DNA of 64,000 bases, taken from the NCBI RefSeq assembly GCF_011602485.2, contig NZ_CP050022.2, forward strand, positions 2,686,001 through 2,750,000. The letters are read 5' to 3'. This document shows, piece by piece, positions 1 to 9,700 of this stretch. The first letter of the stretch is position 1. Each line of letters begins with the position of its first letter. A program made the translations under genes and the position numbers. A model generated the notes under the pieces. That model was given only the letters and a program-made list of their open reading frames with translations, was not told where the DNA came from and did not search any database. This DNA is from Bradyrhizobium sp. 1(2017) (lineage in GTDB: Bacteria; Pseudomonadota; Alphaproteobacteria; Rhizobiales; Xanthobacteraceae).

Positions 1-25
1 TGCGCAATTGCGCACCTGAGGTCTG

Positions 26-50
26 GTCATTCGGACCATCCCGGAATGAC
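26..50. repeat. Short palindromic repeat (GTCATTCGG/CCGGAATGAC type)
   Basis: The arms gtcattcgg (26-34) and ccggaatgac (41-50) are inverted around a 6-base loop. The arm ends match those of the repeats at 47638-47677 and 57105-57212, so this looks like a short or degenerate member of the same family. A separate perfect 14-base palindrome (TGCGCAATTGCGCA) occupies positions 1-14. No gene was seen before position 162. Confidence 0.55.
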
Positions 51-161
51 GGCCGGGGAGATATGGCGCTTCCGCAATGGGCAGGCACTGCCCGTTGTTA
101 GTGCTTGATCGAGGTCACCAGCGGTGTTCTGCTCAAAAAAGCTGCTGGAGCACCGCACCCC

Positions 162-3100
162 GTGTCGATCTACGTCGCATTACATCACGTCACGCACTAC
201 AAATACGACCGTCCGATCGACCTTGGCCCGCAGACCATCCGCCTGCGGCCGGCGCCGCATACGCGCACGCCGATCCTGAGCTATTCGCTCAAGGTCACCC
301 CATCCAATCACTTCGTGAACTGGCAGCAGGATCCGCAAGGCAACTGGCTCGCGCGCTATGTCTTTCCGGAGAAGACGACCGAGTTGAAGTTCGAGGTCGA
401 TTTCACGGCGCAGATGACGGTGGTCAATCCGTTCGACTTCTTCGTCGAGCCCTACGCCGACAGCTTTCCGTTCGAGTACCCGAAGGATCTGAAGACGGAG
501 CTCGCGCCCTATCTCGAGACCATCAAGCCCGATCGCCTGTTCGCGCAATATCTCGACACGATTCCGCAGGAAGCGCCGAACACCGTCAACTTCCTGGTCG
601 AGCTCAATCGCGAGCTGCAGCAGAAGATCCGCTACATCATCCGCATGGAGCCGGGCGTGCAGACGCCGGAGGAGACGCTCGCCTCCGGCGCTGGCTCCTG
701 CCGCGACTCCGCCTGGCTCTTGATCCAGACGCTGCGTCACCTCGGTCTCGCGGCGCGCTTCGTCTCGGGTTACCTCGTCCAGATCCGTCCCGACATCGAT
801 CCGATCGAGGGACCGCCGGAGGTGGAGAGCGACTTCACCGATCTGCACGCCTGGGCCGAGGTCTATCTGCCGGGCGCAGGGTGGATCGGGTTCGATGCGA
901 CCTCCGGCATGCTCGCGGGCGAGGGACACATCCCGGTCGCGGCAACGCCGCATTATCGTTCCGCGGCGCCGATTTCCGGCGGTGCCGGCTTTGCCGAGGT
1001 CGAGTTCGCCTTCGACATGAGCGTGAAGCGTATCCGCGAGGCGCCGCGCATCACGAGGCCGTTCTCCGACGAATCCTGGGCACGGCTCGACGATCTCGGC
1101 GAGCAGGTCGACGGCGATCTTGCTGCGCAGGATGTGCGGCTCACCATGGGCGGCGAGCCGACCTTCGTCTCGGTCGACGATCTCGAAGCCGGCGAGTGGA
1201 ATACGGAAGCGGTCGGTCCGACCAAGCGTGCGCTCGCTGACGATCTGATCCGCCGATTGCGCACGCGCTTCGCGCCCGGCGGTCTGCTGCATTACGGCCA
1301 GGGCAAATGGTATCCCGGCGAGAGCCTGCCGCGCTGGGCCTTTGGCCTGTACTGGCGCAAGGACGGCGTGCCGATATGGAAGAACGCTGACCTTATTGCC
1401 AAGATCGAGAACCCGCGGCGGCCCGAGGTCAAGGATGCCGAGGCGTTCATGGAAGGCACCGCGGCGCGGCTCGGCGTCGACCTCGGCTACATCATGCCGG
1501 CCTATGAGGATCCCGCCTATTGGCTTCAGAAGGAAGCCGAGCTCCCTGTCAACGTTGACCCCACCGACTCCAAATTATCCGATCCCGAGGCGCGGGTGCG
1601 CATGGCGAGGGTGTTCGACCAGGGCCTGAACACGCCGCGCGGCTTCGTGCTGCCGATCCAGCGCTGGAATGCGCCGCCGCGCTGGCGCAGCGAGCGCTGG
1701 CCGCTCCGTCGCAATCATCTGTTTCTGATGCCGGGCGATTCACCGCTCGGCCTGCGGCTGCCGATCGGCTCGCTCGGCTACGTGCCGCCCAATCAATATC
1801 CTTACATCATCGAGCAGGACCCGATGGAGGCGCGCGCCAAGCTGCCGGTGTTCACGCCGCCGGCGCGGCCGAAATCGCCGCCGCGGGAAGCGCCCGAGAA
1901 GCTCAACACGTCCGTCCCGGTCCGCACCGCGATGTCGATCGAAATCCGCGATGGTGTGATCTGCGCCTTCATGCCGCCGGTGGAGCGTATCGAGGATTAT
2001 CTCGAACTGGTCGCGGCGCTGGAAGCCACTGCCGAGGAGATGCAGCTCCAGGTCCATGTCGAGGGTTATCCGCCGCCGTTCGATCCGCGCATCGAGGTCA
2101 TCAAGGTGACGCCCGATCCCGGTGTGATCGAGATCAACATCCAGCCGGCGAAGAGCTGGCGCGAGGCGGTCGAGATCACGTCAGGGCTCTATGACGACGC
2201 AGCGAAGGTTCGGCTCGGCGCCAACCGCTTCCTGGTCGACGGTCGTCACACCGGCACCGGCGGCGGCAATCACGTCGTGGTCGGCGGCTCCTCGCCGCAG
2301 GATTCACCGTTCCTGCGCCGGCCCGATCTGCTGAAGAGCTTGGTCTTGTACTGGCAGCGGCATCCGTCGCTGTCCTACTTCTTCTCCGGCCTGTTCATCG
2401 GCCCGACCAGCCAGGCGCCGCGTATCGACGAGGCCCGGCACGACAGCATCTACGAACTCGAGATCGCGCTCTCGCACGTGCCGCCGCCGGGCTATCAGAC
2501 GCCGCTGTGGCTGGTCGACCGGCTGTTCCGGCATCTGCTCGTCGACATCACCGGCAACACCCATCGCGCCGAGATCTGCATCGACAAGCTCTATTCGCCG
2601 GAGGGGCCCACGGGGCGCCTCGGCCTCGTCGAATTCCGCGCGCTCGAGATGCCGCCCGATCCGCGCATGTCGCTGGCGCAGCAGCTCCTGATCCGCGCGC
2701 TGATCGCAAAATTCTGGCGCGAGCCGCAACACGGCAAGTTCGTGCGCTGGGGCACCGCGCTGCACGATCGCTTCATGCTGCCTCACTTCATCTGGCAGGA
2801 TTTTCTTGATGTGCTTTCTGAGTTGAAGCAGTCCGGCTATCCCTTTGAGCCGGAATGGTATCTGGCGCAGCTCGAATTCCGCTTCCCCGCCTTCGGCCGG
2901 GTCCATCATGGCGGCGTGACGCTGGAATTGCGCCAGGCGCTGGAGCCCTGGCACGTGCTGGGCGAGGAGGGCTCGGCCGGCGGCACCGTGCGCTATGTCG
3001 ATTCATCGGTCGAGCGGCTCCAGGTCAAGGCGGAGGGCTTCGTCGAGGGTCGCCACATCGTCACCTGCAACGGCCGCCGCCTGCCGATGACCACGACCGG

Positions 3101-3431
3101 CCGTTCGACTGAAGCGGTGGCCGGCGTCCGCTTCAAGGCGTGGCAGCCGGCCTCCGGCCTGCACCCGACCATCCCCGTCCACGCGCCCCTGACCTTCGAT
3201 CTCATCGATAGCTGGAACGGCCGCTCGCTAGGCGGCTGCGTCTATCACGTCGCCCATCCCGGCGGCCGCAACTACGACACCAAGCCGGTCAACACCTATG
3301 AGGCCGAGGCGCGGCGGCTGGCGCGCTTCCAGGACCACGGCCATACGCCGGGTCCGGTGCAGCCGCCGCCCGAGGAACGCACAAATGAGTTTCCGCTGAC
3401 CCTCGACTTGCGGACCTCGCTCCTGCAATGA
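162..3431 (+). CDS. Transglutaminase-like protein fused to DUF2126 putative amidoligase
   Basis: This is a large cytoplasmic two-domain protein of 1089 aa. The N-terminal ~290 residues are a bacterial transglutaminase/protease fold with its N-terminal lobe; the likely triad is Cys180 (GAGSCRDS), His229 (DLHAWAEV) and Asp245 (WIGFDAT). The remainder is DUF2126, annotated in Pfam as a putative amidoligase, and opens with the signature [12 protein letters not shown]. The GTG at 162 is preferred over the ATG at 105 because homology to the family begins at [15 protein letters not shown] and ctggag lies upstream. The gene starts an operon with the ATP-grasp/alpha-E gene 27 bases downstream and a second transglutaminase gene. 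The family was predicted by comparative genomics (Aravind and colleagues) to form or cleave amide bonds in peptides. The substrate is unknown. Confidence 0.9.
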   Translation: MSIYVALHHVTHYKYDRPIDLGPQTIRLRPAPHTRTPILSYSLKVTPSNHFVNWQQDPQGNWLARYVFPEKTTELKFEVDFTAQMTVVNPFDFFVEPYADSFPFEYPKDLKTELAPYLETIKPDRLFAQYLDTIPQEAPNTVNFLVELNRELQQKIRYIIRMEPGVQTPEETLASGAGSCRDSAWLLIQTLRHLGLAARFVSGYLVQIRPDIDPIEGPPEVESDFTDLHAWAEVYLPGAGWIGFDATSGMLAGEGHIPVAATPHYRSAAPISGGAGFAEVEFAFDMSVKRIREAPRITRPFSDESWARLDDLGEQVDGDLAAQDVRLTMGGEPTFVSVDDLEAGEWNTEAVGPTKRALADDLIRRLRTRFAPGGLLHYGQGKWYPGESLPRWAFGLYWRKDGVPIWKNADLIAKIENPRRPEVKDAEAFMEGTAARLGVDLGYIMPAYEDPAYWLQKEAELPVNVDPTDSKLSDPEARVRMARVFDQGLNTPRGFVLPIQRWNAPPRWRSERWPLRRNHLFLMPGDSPLGLRLPIGSLGYVPPNQYPYIIEQDPMEARAKLPVFTPPARPKSPPREAPEKLNTSVPVRTAMSIEIRDGVICAFMPPVERIEDYLELVAALEATAEEMQLQVHVEGYPPPFDPRIEVIKVTPDPGVIEINIQPAKSWREAVEITSGLYDDAAKVRLGANRFLVDGRHTGTGGGNHVVVGGSSPQDSPFLRRPDLLKSLVLYWQRHPSLSYFFSGLFIGPTSQAPRIDEARHDSIYELEIALSHVPPPGYQTPLWLVDRLFRHLLVDITGNTHRAEICIDKLYSPEGPTGRLGLVEFRALEMPPDPRMSLAQQLLIRALIAKFWREPQHGKFVRWGTALHDRFMLPHFIWQDFLDVLSELKQSGYPFEPEWYLAQLEFRFPAFGRVHHGGVTLELRQALEPWHVLGEEGSAGGTVRYVDSSVERLQVKAEGFVEGRHIVTCNGRRLPMTTTGRSTEAVAGVRFKAWQPASGLHPTIPVHAPLTFDLIDSWNGRSLGGCVYHVAHPGGRNYDTKPVNTYEAEARRLARFQDHGHTPGPVQPPPEERTNEFPLTLDLRTSLLQ

Positions 3432-3458
3432 GTATGATGGTGGGGCAGGGAGAGGCGC

Positions 3459-5984
3459 ATGGCCGAGGGCGCAGCCGAACAGGACGACAGGGCGGGGCAG
3501 GCGCAAGGCCAGCGTGAAGGCCGGCGCCGCCTGGCGCAATGGGTCCGCGACTATCGCCGCCTGCCCGGCATTCCCGACGAGTTCCTGGGGCCCGACGGCG
3601 CTCCGCGCGCGGTCTGGAGCCGCTTCTTCGATGCCTTCGGCGCGCTTGCACCCGACGAGGCCGAGCGGCGCTTTGCCATGGCGGACCGTCATCTCCGCGA
3701 GGCCGGCGTCACCTACCGCGCGCCCGGCGACAGCGCCGACCGGCCGTGGTCGCTCAGTCATCTGCCGCTTTTGATCGACGAGGCCGACTGGCGGCAACTC
3801 TCCGCCGGCATCACCCAGCGCGCCGAGCTGCTCGAGCTCGTGCTGCGCGACATCTATGGCGAGGGCCGTCTGGTCGCCGAAGGCGCGCTGCCGGCTGCGG
3901 CGATCGCCGGCAGCCCCGAATATCTCCGCCCCGTCTGCGGCGTGCCGCCGCCCGGGGGACGCTATCTGTCGATCTATGCCGCCGATGTCGGCCGCGGGCC
4001 CGACGGCCGCTGGTGGGTGCTCGGCGACCGCACCCAGGCTCCCTCGGGCGCGGGTTATGCGCTGGAGAACCGCCTGGTGCTCTCGCGCGCCTTCTCCGAT
4101 CTCTACAAGTCGATGAACGTGCCGCGCGTCGCGCCGTTCTTCGAGGCGTTCCGCGACAGTCTGCGCGCGCGGGCCGACCGCGACGAGCCGCGCATCGGCG
4201 TGCTCACCCCCGGCAGCTTCAGCGAGACCTATTTCGAGCATGCGACGCTGGCGCGCTATCTCGGCTTCCTCCTGGTCGAGGGCGACGATCTCGCCGTCAG
4301 CGACGGCCGGATCCACATCCGCACCGTCGCCGGCCTCAAGCGGCTCGACGTGCTGCTCCGCCGCGTCGATTCCAACTCGCTCGATCCGCTCGAGCTCGAT
4401 GCCTCCTCGCGGCTCGGCGTGCCCGGCCTGATCGACGTGCTGCGCAAGGACGGCGTCGTCGTCGCCAACATGCCGGGCTCGGGCGTGCCGGAGGCGCGGG
4501 CGCTGCTCGGCTTCCTGCCGGCGCTCAGCCGCCGCCTGCTCGGCGAGGAGCTGAAGATGCCGCACATCGCGACCTGGTGGTGCGGCCAGCGCGCGGCCCG
4601 CGACGAAGTGCTGGCGCGGCTCGACGAGGTCGCGATCGAAGGCGCCTACCGGCGCGGCGTGCCCGGCTTCGACAGCAACGGTCCGGTGCTCGCGAGCGAG
4701 CTCGACGCAAGCGACCGCCAGCGCCTGGTCGAGGCCATCACCACGCGCGGCATGGACTATGTCGGCCAGGAGGTGGTGCGGCTCTCGACCATGCCGGTGT
4801 GGGAGCAGGGCCAGCTCACGCCGCGCCCCTTCGTGCTGCGCGTATTCGCAGCCGCCACGCCCGACGGCTGGGCCATCATGCCCGGCGGCTTCTGCCGGAT
4901 CGCCGAGCAGGCCGATGCACGCGCGGTGTCGATGGGCGACGGCGCCCGTGCCGCCGACGTCTGGGTGGTCTCGGACAAGCAGGTCTCGACGGCGACGCTG
5001 CTGCCGGCGACCGACAAGGTGCGCATCCGCCGCATCGCCGGCGTGCTGCCGAGTCGCGCCGCCGACAATTTGTTCTGGCTCGGCCGCTATCTCGAACGCG
5101 CCGAGGCGACGCTGCGGCTGGTGCGCGCGCTGGGCTCCCCGAGCGGGCCCAACAAGGGCACCGCCGCTTCGCTGCAAGCGGTCGAACGAATCCAGCGCCT
5201 TTTGGTCGCCTGGGGCGCGATCTCGCAGACGTCGCGCACGGGGCCTGGCCGCATCGTTGCCGAAGCCTTGCAGAGTCCCGAGCGTTTCGGCTCGGCACTG
5301 TCGCTGGTACGCGCGGCCCAGCGCACCGCGACCTCGTTGCGCGAGCGCCTGTCACCCGATGCCTGGCAGGTGATCACCGAAATGGCCGAGCGTCTCGCCT
5401 ACGAGGTCGAGGACGACGACAGCGTGGTCAGCGCGGCCGAGCTGACCTTGCAGGAGCTGGCGAGCTTCGCGGGGCTTGCGCAGGAGAACATGAACCGCGC
5501 CGCCGGCTGGCGCTTTCTCGATATCGGCCGCCGCATCGAGCGCGCCATCAACACCACGCGCTTCACGCGCCAATTCGCCTATGACGAGGCCGGCGACGAG
5601 GATCTCGACATCCTGCTGACCCTGGTCGATTGCCAGATCACCTATCGCTCGCGCTATCTGCTGGCGCCGATCCTGGCGCCGGTGCGCGACCTCGCCGTGC
5701 TCGACGGCTATAATCCGCGTTCGGTGGCATTCCAGGTGACGACGCTGAACGAGCACGTCGCCGCCCTGCCGAGCCTGAAGGAGCACGGCCTGATCGAGAA
5801 GCCGCAGCGGCTTGCCGTGGCGATGCAGGCGATGCTTGCAACGGCGGAGGCCGAGAAGCTCGAGATCAAGATTCTGTTCGCGCTGGAGCAGGATCTGCTC
5901 AGCCTCGCCGAGGCGATCGGGCAGCACTATTTCCCGCACGGCCCCAATGCCAGCCGGCCGGAAAAGCTGACGGGGCTGGCGTGA
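3459..5984 (+). CDS. Circularly permuted ATP-grasp / alpha-E fusion protein
   Basis: This 841-aa protein combines a circularly permuted ATP-grasp type 2 ligase (former DUF404/DUF407, residues ~80-520; signatures GRYLSIYAADVGRGPDG, RTQAPSGAGYALENR, LTPGSFSETYFEH) with a C-terminal alpha-E helical domain (former DUF403, from ~residue 528, LPSRAADNLFWLGRYLERAE). The ATP-grasp half should activate a carboxylate with ATP and form an amide or peptide bond. Alpha-E is an all-helical partner domain of unknown role. Start ATG 3459 has agggag upstream. The stop overlaps the GTG of the next gene, which suggests translational coupling. In many proteobacteria the two halves are separate genes; here they are fused. 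Confidence 0.9.
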   Translation: MAEGAAEQDDRAGQAQGQREGRRRLAQWVRDYRRLPGIPDEFLGPDGAPRAVWSRFFDAFGALAPDEAERRFAMADRHLREAGVTYRAPGDSADRPWSLSHLPLLIDEADWRQLSAGITQRAELLELVLRDIYGEGRLVAEGALPAAAIAGSPEYLRPVCGVPPPGGRYLSIYAADVGRGPDGRWWVLGDRTQAPSGAGYALENRLVLSRAFSDLYKSMNVPRVAPFFEAFRDSLRARADRDEPRIGVLTPGSFSETYFEHATLARYLGFLLVEGDDLAVSDGRIHIRTVAGLKRLDVLLRRVDSNSLDPLELDASSRLGVPGLIDVLRKDGVVVANMPGSGVPEARALLGFLPALSRRLLGEELKMPHIATWWCGQRAARDEVLARLDEVAIEGAYRRGVPGFDSNGPVLASELDASDRQRLVEAITTRGMDYVGQEVVRLSTMPVWEQGQLTPRPFVLRVFAAATPDGWAIMPGGFCRIAEQADARAVSMGDGARAADVWVVSDKQVSTATLLPATDKVRIRRIAGVLPSRAADNLFWLGRYLERAEATLRLVRALGSPSGPNKGTAASLQAVERIQRLLVAWGAISQTSRTGPGRIVAEALQSPERFGSALSLVRAAQRTATSLRERLSPDAWQVITEMAERLAYEVEDDDSVVSAAELTLQELASFAGLAQENMNRAAGWRFLDIGRRIERAINTTRFTRQFAYDEAGDEDLDILLTLVDCQITYRSRYLLAPILAPVRDLAVLDGYNPRSVAFQVTTLNEHVAALPSLKEHGLIEKPQRLAVAMQAMLATAEAEKLEIKILFALEQDLLSLAEAIGQHYFPHGPNASRPEKLTGLA

Positions 5985-6859
5985 TCTACGACATCCGTCA
6001 CGTCACGACCTACGAATATGAAAGTCCGGTCAGCTTCGCCCGCTGCACGCTGCGGCTTGAGCCGCGAAGCGGCAACGGCCAGGAACTGATCTCGCGCCGT
6101 GTCGAGATCCGGCCGCGTCCAACCGAGCGCCACGTCCGCCGCGATTTCTTCGGCACGCTCACCGAGAGCGTGGTGATCGAAGCTGCGCATCGCAACTTAC
6201 GGATCGATTCACGCTCGCGTGTATCCGTCTTGCGACAGCCGCCGGCACGTGATGCCTCGAGCCCGCCCTGGGAGAGCATTCGCGACATTGCCTTCGAGGC
6301 CACGAGCCTCGGGCCATCCTCGCCGGTCGGCTACGTCTTTGCGAGCCCGCTGGTGCCGGTGCTGCATCCGGTCAGCGCCTATGCGGCTTTGAGCTTTGCG
6401 CCCGGTGCGGGCATCCTCGCCTGCGCCGTCGATCTCATGCGTCGCATCCGTAGCGAATTTCGCTACGATCCCAAGGCGACGGCGATCTCGACGCCGCTCG
6501 GCGAGGTCTTCGACAAGCGTCACGGCGTCTGCCAGGACTTTGCCCATGTGATGATCGCAGGGCTGCGCGGGCTTGGCCTGCCCGCGGCCTATGTCAGCGG
6601 ATATCTGCGCACCATTCCGCCGCCGGGCCAGGCACGGCTGCAAGGCGCCGACGCCACCCATGCCTGGGTCTCGCTGTGGTGCGGGGCGGAGCTCGGCTGG
6701 ATCGATTTCGATCCCACCAACGATCTCCTGGTCGCGGGCGACCACATCGTGCTCGCTGTGGGGCGTGATTTTTCCGACGTCTCGCCGGTCGACGGCATCA
6801 TCGTCGGCTCGCCGAAACAGAAGCTCGGTGTCGCCGTCGACGTGGTGCTGGTGGAATAG
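5981..6859 (+). CDS. Transglutaminase-like cysteine peptidase family protein
   Basis: This 292-aa protein has the bacterial transglutaminase-like N-terminal domain (MIYDIRHVTTYEYESPV, residues 1-80) and a transglutaminase core. The predicted triad is Cys184 (HGVCQDFAH), His227 (DATHAWVSLW) and Asp244 (WIDFDPTN). No signal peptide is visible. The GTG start at 5981 overlaps the preceding stop by four bases (GTGA). It is the third gene of the amidoligase operon. By family knowledge it probably cleaves or transfers the amide bonds handled by the ligases. A role in peptide maturation or turnover is inferred only from context. Confidence 0.9.
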   Translation: MIYDIRHVTTYEYESPVSFARCTLRLEPRSGNGQELISRRVEIRPRPTERHVRRDFFGTLTESVVIEAAHRNLRIDSRSRVSVLRQPPARDASSPPWESIRDIAFEATSLGPSSPVGYVFASPLVPVLHPVSAYAALSFAPGAGILACAVDLMRRIRSEFRYDPKATAISTPLGEVFDKRHGVCQDFAHVMIAGLRGLGLPAAYVSGYLRTIPPPGQARLQGADATHAWVSLWCGAELGWIDFDPTNDLLVAGDHIVLAVGRDFSDVSPVDGIIVGSPKQKLGVAVDVVLVE

Positions 6860-7066
6860 TCGCAGGTCCCCCCGCGCCGCTCGCCGGCAGGTGTATCGCA
6901 TTGCCACCGCAACCGCGATATCGCGGGGCACAATTCAACATATTTCCGTATTTTCGTTCCGGGGTTTGGCCCATCGGCCGAAGATGGGTTATGCTGCCGT
7001 GCGCCGAGGATAAGTCGAAACATCGGGAGTTGGCGTGGGACACCACCGACGAGCGGGGCTGCATCC

Positions 7067-7894
7067 ATGATGACGTTACCGAGGCTGGCGGCCGAATCCC
7101 TCGAGAAGTTGCTCGGTACGTTCATGCGTCGCCGGTACGACGAGACCTCCGCAAGCATCGTCGAGAGCGCGACCCGGACCGCGATGGAATGCATCGGCAA
7201 CAGCGATGCGCTCTATCACAACATCGAGCATACGATGCTGGTGACGCTGGCCGGTCATTCCATCCTCAGCGGCCGCAGTCTTCACACGCATCTGTCGGCT
7301 GCGGATTACGTCCATGTCCTGATCGCCTGCCTCGCCCACGATATCGGTTATGTGCGCGGCCTGTTCGAGGAGGACGACGTTGACGGCTTCGTGATCGATG
7401 CAACCGACACCAAGATCTCGCTGCCGCGCGGCGCGTCGGATGCGAGCCTGATGATGTATCACGTCGACCGGTCCAAGCTCTATGTGACGCGGCGGCTCCG
7501 CCATATCCCGGGCCTCGATCCGGAGCGTATTGCCCGCGCCATCGAGGGCACGCGGTTTCCGGCCCGCGAAGGCCAAGACTATGACGACGAGGCCTCGATT
7601 CTGCGCGCCGCCGATTTCATCGGCCAGCTCGGCGATCCCAACTATCTGCGCAAGGCCAATGCGCTCTATTACGAGTTCGAGGAGGTCGGCATCAACCGCC
7701 AGCTCGGCTACGACTCGCCCGCCGACATCGTGAACCGCTATCCACAATTCTACTGGAACAGCGTCGCACCGCACATCCAGACCGAGATCGGCTACCTCAA
7801 CAAGACGGAGATCGGCCGGCAGTGGATCGCCAACCTCTACAGCAACGTGTTCCGCGCCGAACGCGACATCGCGCTGTCCGGTCCGCAGAGATAA
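7067..7894 (+). CDS. HD-domain metal-dependent phosphohydrolase family protein
   Basis: This 275-aa soluble protein has the HD-superfamily metal-site pattern: His51 and His55 (YHNIEHTM), then His91-Asp92 (LAHDIGY), with a later Asp in LRAADFIGQLGDPNY. Such proteins hydrolyse phosphoesters, often of cyclic nucleotides or nucleotides, but the motif set does not identify the substrate. The start is one of two tandem ATGs at 7067/7070, with no strong ribosome site. The gene stands alone. A weak sigma-70-like TTGGCC/TATGCT pair with an 18-base spacer lies in the 207-base upstream gap. A palindromic repeat follows the stop. Confidence 0.75.
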   Translation: MMTLPRLAAESLEKLLGTFMRRRYDETSASIVESATRTAMECIGNSDALYHNIEHTMLVTLAGHSILSGRSLHTHLSAADYVHVLIACLAHDIGYVRGLFEEDDVDGFVIDATDTKISLPRGASDASLMMYHVDRSKLYVTRRLRHIPGLDPERIARAIEGTRFPAREGQDYDDEASILRAADFIGQLGDPNYLRKANALYYEFEEVGINRQLGYDSPADIVNRYPQFYWNSVAPHIQTEIGYLNKTEIGRQWIANLYSNVFRAERDIALSGPQR

Positions 7895-7912
7895 GTCGGC
7901 CTCCGCGGTGCC

Positions 7913-7988
7913 GTAGCCCGGATGAGCGAAGCGATATCCGGGGCCGGCAGCTCCGCATCCCGGATGTCGCTTCGCTCATCCGGGCTAC
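7913..7988. repeat. Palindromic repeat (GTAGCCCGGATGAGCGAAGCG type)
   Basis: This is a long inverted repeat with arms gtagcccggatgagcgaagcg and its near-perfect complement ending cttcgctcatccgggctac, separated by about 30 bases. Transcribed, it would form a strong hairpin between two co-directional genes and could act as a terminator or mRNA-stability element for the HD gene. Degenerate relatives are at 33401-33428 and 43725-43761. Confidence 0.85.
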
Positions 7989-8014
7989 GAAAACGCAAAA
8001 TCCCTCGGCAAATC

Positions 8015-8908
8015 ATGCAACAGAAATCCATCACCACCGATGTGCTCGACATCGCCTATCTCGAGGACGGCCCGCCTGACGGCTGGCCCTGCATCATGGG
8101 CCACGGCTTTCCCTACGACGCGAACGCCTATGCCGCGACCGCGCCGATCATTGCAAAAGCCGGCGCCCGGGTGCTGGTGCCCTGGCTGCGTGGCTACGGG
8201 CCGACGCGGTTTCGCTCACCCGGGACGCTGCGCTCCGGCGAGCAGGCGGCGCTCGGTGCCGATCTCCTGGCCTTCATGAACGCGCTCGGAATCGAGCGCG
8301 CGGTCGTCGGCGGCTATGATTGGGGCGGCCGCGCGGCCTGCGTGGTCTCGGCGCTCCATCCGGAGCGCGTGATCGGCCTCGTCTCCGGTAATTCCTACAA
8401 CATCCAGAACATCGCCCGCGCCATGGAGCCGGCCTCGCCGCCGGAGGAGGCCGCGCTCTGGTATCAATATCTGTTCCATAACGAGCGTGGCCGCCGCGCG
8501 CTGGAGCGCAACCGGCGCGGCTTTGCCCGCCAGCTCTGGTCGATGTGGTCGCCGAAATGGGCCTTCGACGACGCCACTTTCGAGCGAAGCGCTGCGTCTT
8601 TTGACAATCCTGATTTCGTCGATGTCGTGATCCATTCCTACCGGCACCGCTATGCGCTGGTCGACGGCGACCCCGCCTATGCCGCGATCGAGGCAAAGCT
8701 TGCCGCGCAGCCGCCGATCCGCGTCCCGACCATCGCCATCGACGGCGACAGCGACGGCGTCAATCCCGGCACCGCCCATCACGCACGCAAGTTCGAGGGC
8801 TTCTTTGAGCGGCGCGTGTTCGCAGGCGCCGGTCACAACCTGCCGCAGGAGCGCCCGGCCGAATGGGCGCGCGCCGTGCTCGACGTTCGGACAACGGCTG
8901 AGCAATAA
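8015..8908 (+). CDS. Alpha/beta hydrolase, epoxide-hydrolase/dehalogenase type
   Basis: This 297-aa hydrolase has the oxyanion motif HGFPYD (residues 30-35). The nucleophile elbow GGYDWGG carries Asp102 rather than Ser, as in soluble epoxide hydrolases and haloalkane or haloacetate dehalogenases. A distal acid lies in IDGDSDG, and the catalytic His is in [11 protein letters not shown]. An attack through a covalent ester intermediate is therefore expected; the substrate cannot be told. The in-frame ATG at 7922 lies inside the palindromic repeat and is rejected. ATG 8015 gives the usual N-terminus ([15 protein letters not shown]), although no good ribosome site precedes it. Confidence 0.82.
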   Translation: MQQKSITTDVLDIAYLEDGPPDGWPCIMGHGFPYDANAYAATAPIIAKAGARVLVPWLRGYGPTRFRSPGTLRSGEQAALGADLLAFMNALGIERAVVGGYDWGGRAACVVSALHPERVIGLVSGNSYNIQNIARAMEPASPPEEAALWYQYLFHNERGRRALERNRRGFARQLWSMWSPKWAFDDATFERSAASFDNPDFVDVVIHSYRHRYALVDGDPAYAAIEAKLAAQPPIRVPTIAIDGDSDGVNPGTAHHARKFEGFFERRVFAGAGHNLPQERPAEWARAVLDVRTTAEQ

Positions 8909-8969
8909 GCCGGTCTCGAGGGCAGGCGTCCCATCGACCCTGCCATCCTTCCGATTTTTCCTGATCCTG

Positions 8970-8995
8970 GGAACCTTTTCCGATTGCCGCCGTCC
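8970..8995 (+). promoter_or_regulatory. Possible EcfG-type (general stress sigma) promoter upstream of folE
   Basis: GGAAC at 8970-8974 is followed after 16 bases by CGTCC at 8991. The EcfG consensus of alphaproteobacteria is GGAAC-N16/17-CGTT. The -35 is perfect and the -10 has one mismatch. The position, 50 bases before the folE start, is suitable. This rests on pattern matching alone. Confidence 0.3.
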
Positions 8996-9044
8996 AAGCT
9001 GTGGGGCCGCTTTTGTATGCGGCTCGTTGCAGGGGAGGTTTTCG

Positions 9045-9671
9045 ATGACGTCACAGCCGCGTCGGTTGGAACGTGTTGCGGTTGCGCAGGCACCGAGCGA
9101 ACGGCCTGACAGGGCGGAGGTCGAGCAGGCGATCCGGACCATGATCCGCTGGGCCGGCGATGATCCCGCGCGCGACGGTCTGCGCGAGACGCCGGACCGG
9201 GTCGCCCGTGCCTTCGAGGAATATTTTTCCGGCTATGCGCAGGATCCGACGGAAATCCTGCAAAAGACCTTCGAGGAGATCGAGGGCTACGACGAGATGA
9301 TCGTGCTGCGCGGGGTGCGCTTTGAAAGTCATTGCGAGCACCACATGGCGCCCATCGTCGGTCGCGCCTGGGTTGCCTATATCCCGCAAGGGCGTGTGGT
9401 CGGCATCTCCAAGCTCGCGCGTCTCGTGGACATCTACGCCAAGCGTCTCCAGATCCAGGAGAAGATGACCGCGCAGATCGCCAACACGATCAACGACGTG
9501 CTGAGGCCCGAAGGCGTCGGCGTCATCATCAAGGCGACGCATCACTGCATGACCACGCGCGGCGCGCACAAGCCGGGGACCGATCTCGTCACCAGCCGCA
9601 TGCTCGGCGTGTTCCGTGACAATGCGCTGACACGTCAGGAGCTGCTGGGGCTTGCCAATTCGGACGATTGA
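9045..9671 (+). CDS. folE: GTP cyclohydrolase I
   Basis: The enzyme converts GTP to 7,8-dihydroneopterin triphosphate, the first step of tetrahydrofolate (and some queuosine) synthesis, in the cytoplasm as a homodecamer. The 208-aa protein has the type I zinc site Cys97/His100 ([10 protein letters not shown]) and Cys168 (HHCMTTRG), plus the conserved [21 protein letters not shown] helix. ATG 9045 is chosen because aggggagg lies just upstream and the family homology begins soon after; longer in-frame extensions to 8652 run through the preceding hydrolase gene. The Rieske-flavoprotein gene begins 29 bases downstream, so the two are probably cotranscribed. Confidence 0.97.
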   Translation: MTSQPRRLERVAVAQAPSERPDRAEVEQAIRTMIRWAGDDPARDGLRETPDRVARAFEEYFSGYAQDPTEILQKTFEEIEGYDEMIVLRGVRFESHCEHHMAPIVGRAWVAYIPQGRVVGISKLARLVDIYAKRLQIQEKMTAQIANTINDVLRPEGVGVIIKATHHCMTTRGAHKPGTDLVTSRMLGVFRDNALTRQELLGLANSDD

Positions 9672-9700
9672 TCCCCCGCGAGCCGAAAGGAGACGTCACC

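Noticed and set aside
1..14. Perfect palindrome TGCGCAATTGCGCA as a regulatory operator
   Set aside because: It is at the window edge with no gene context and no known matching operator; chance cannot be excluded.
7922..8014. N-terminal extension of the alpha/beta hydrolase to ATG 7922
   Set aside because: The extra residues are encoded by the palindromic repeat and lack a ribosome site; the family N-terminus begins at 8015.
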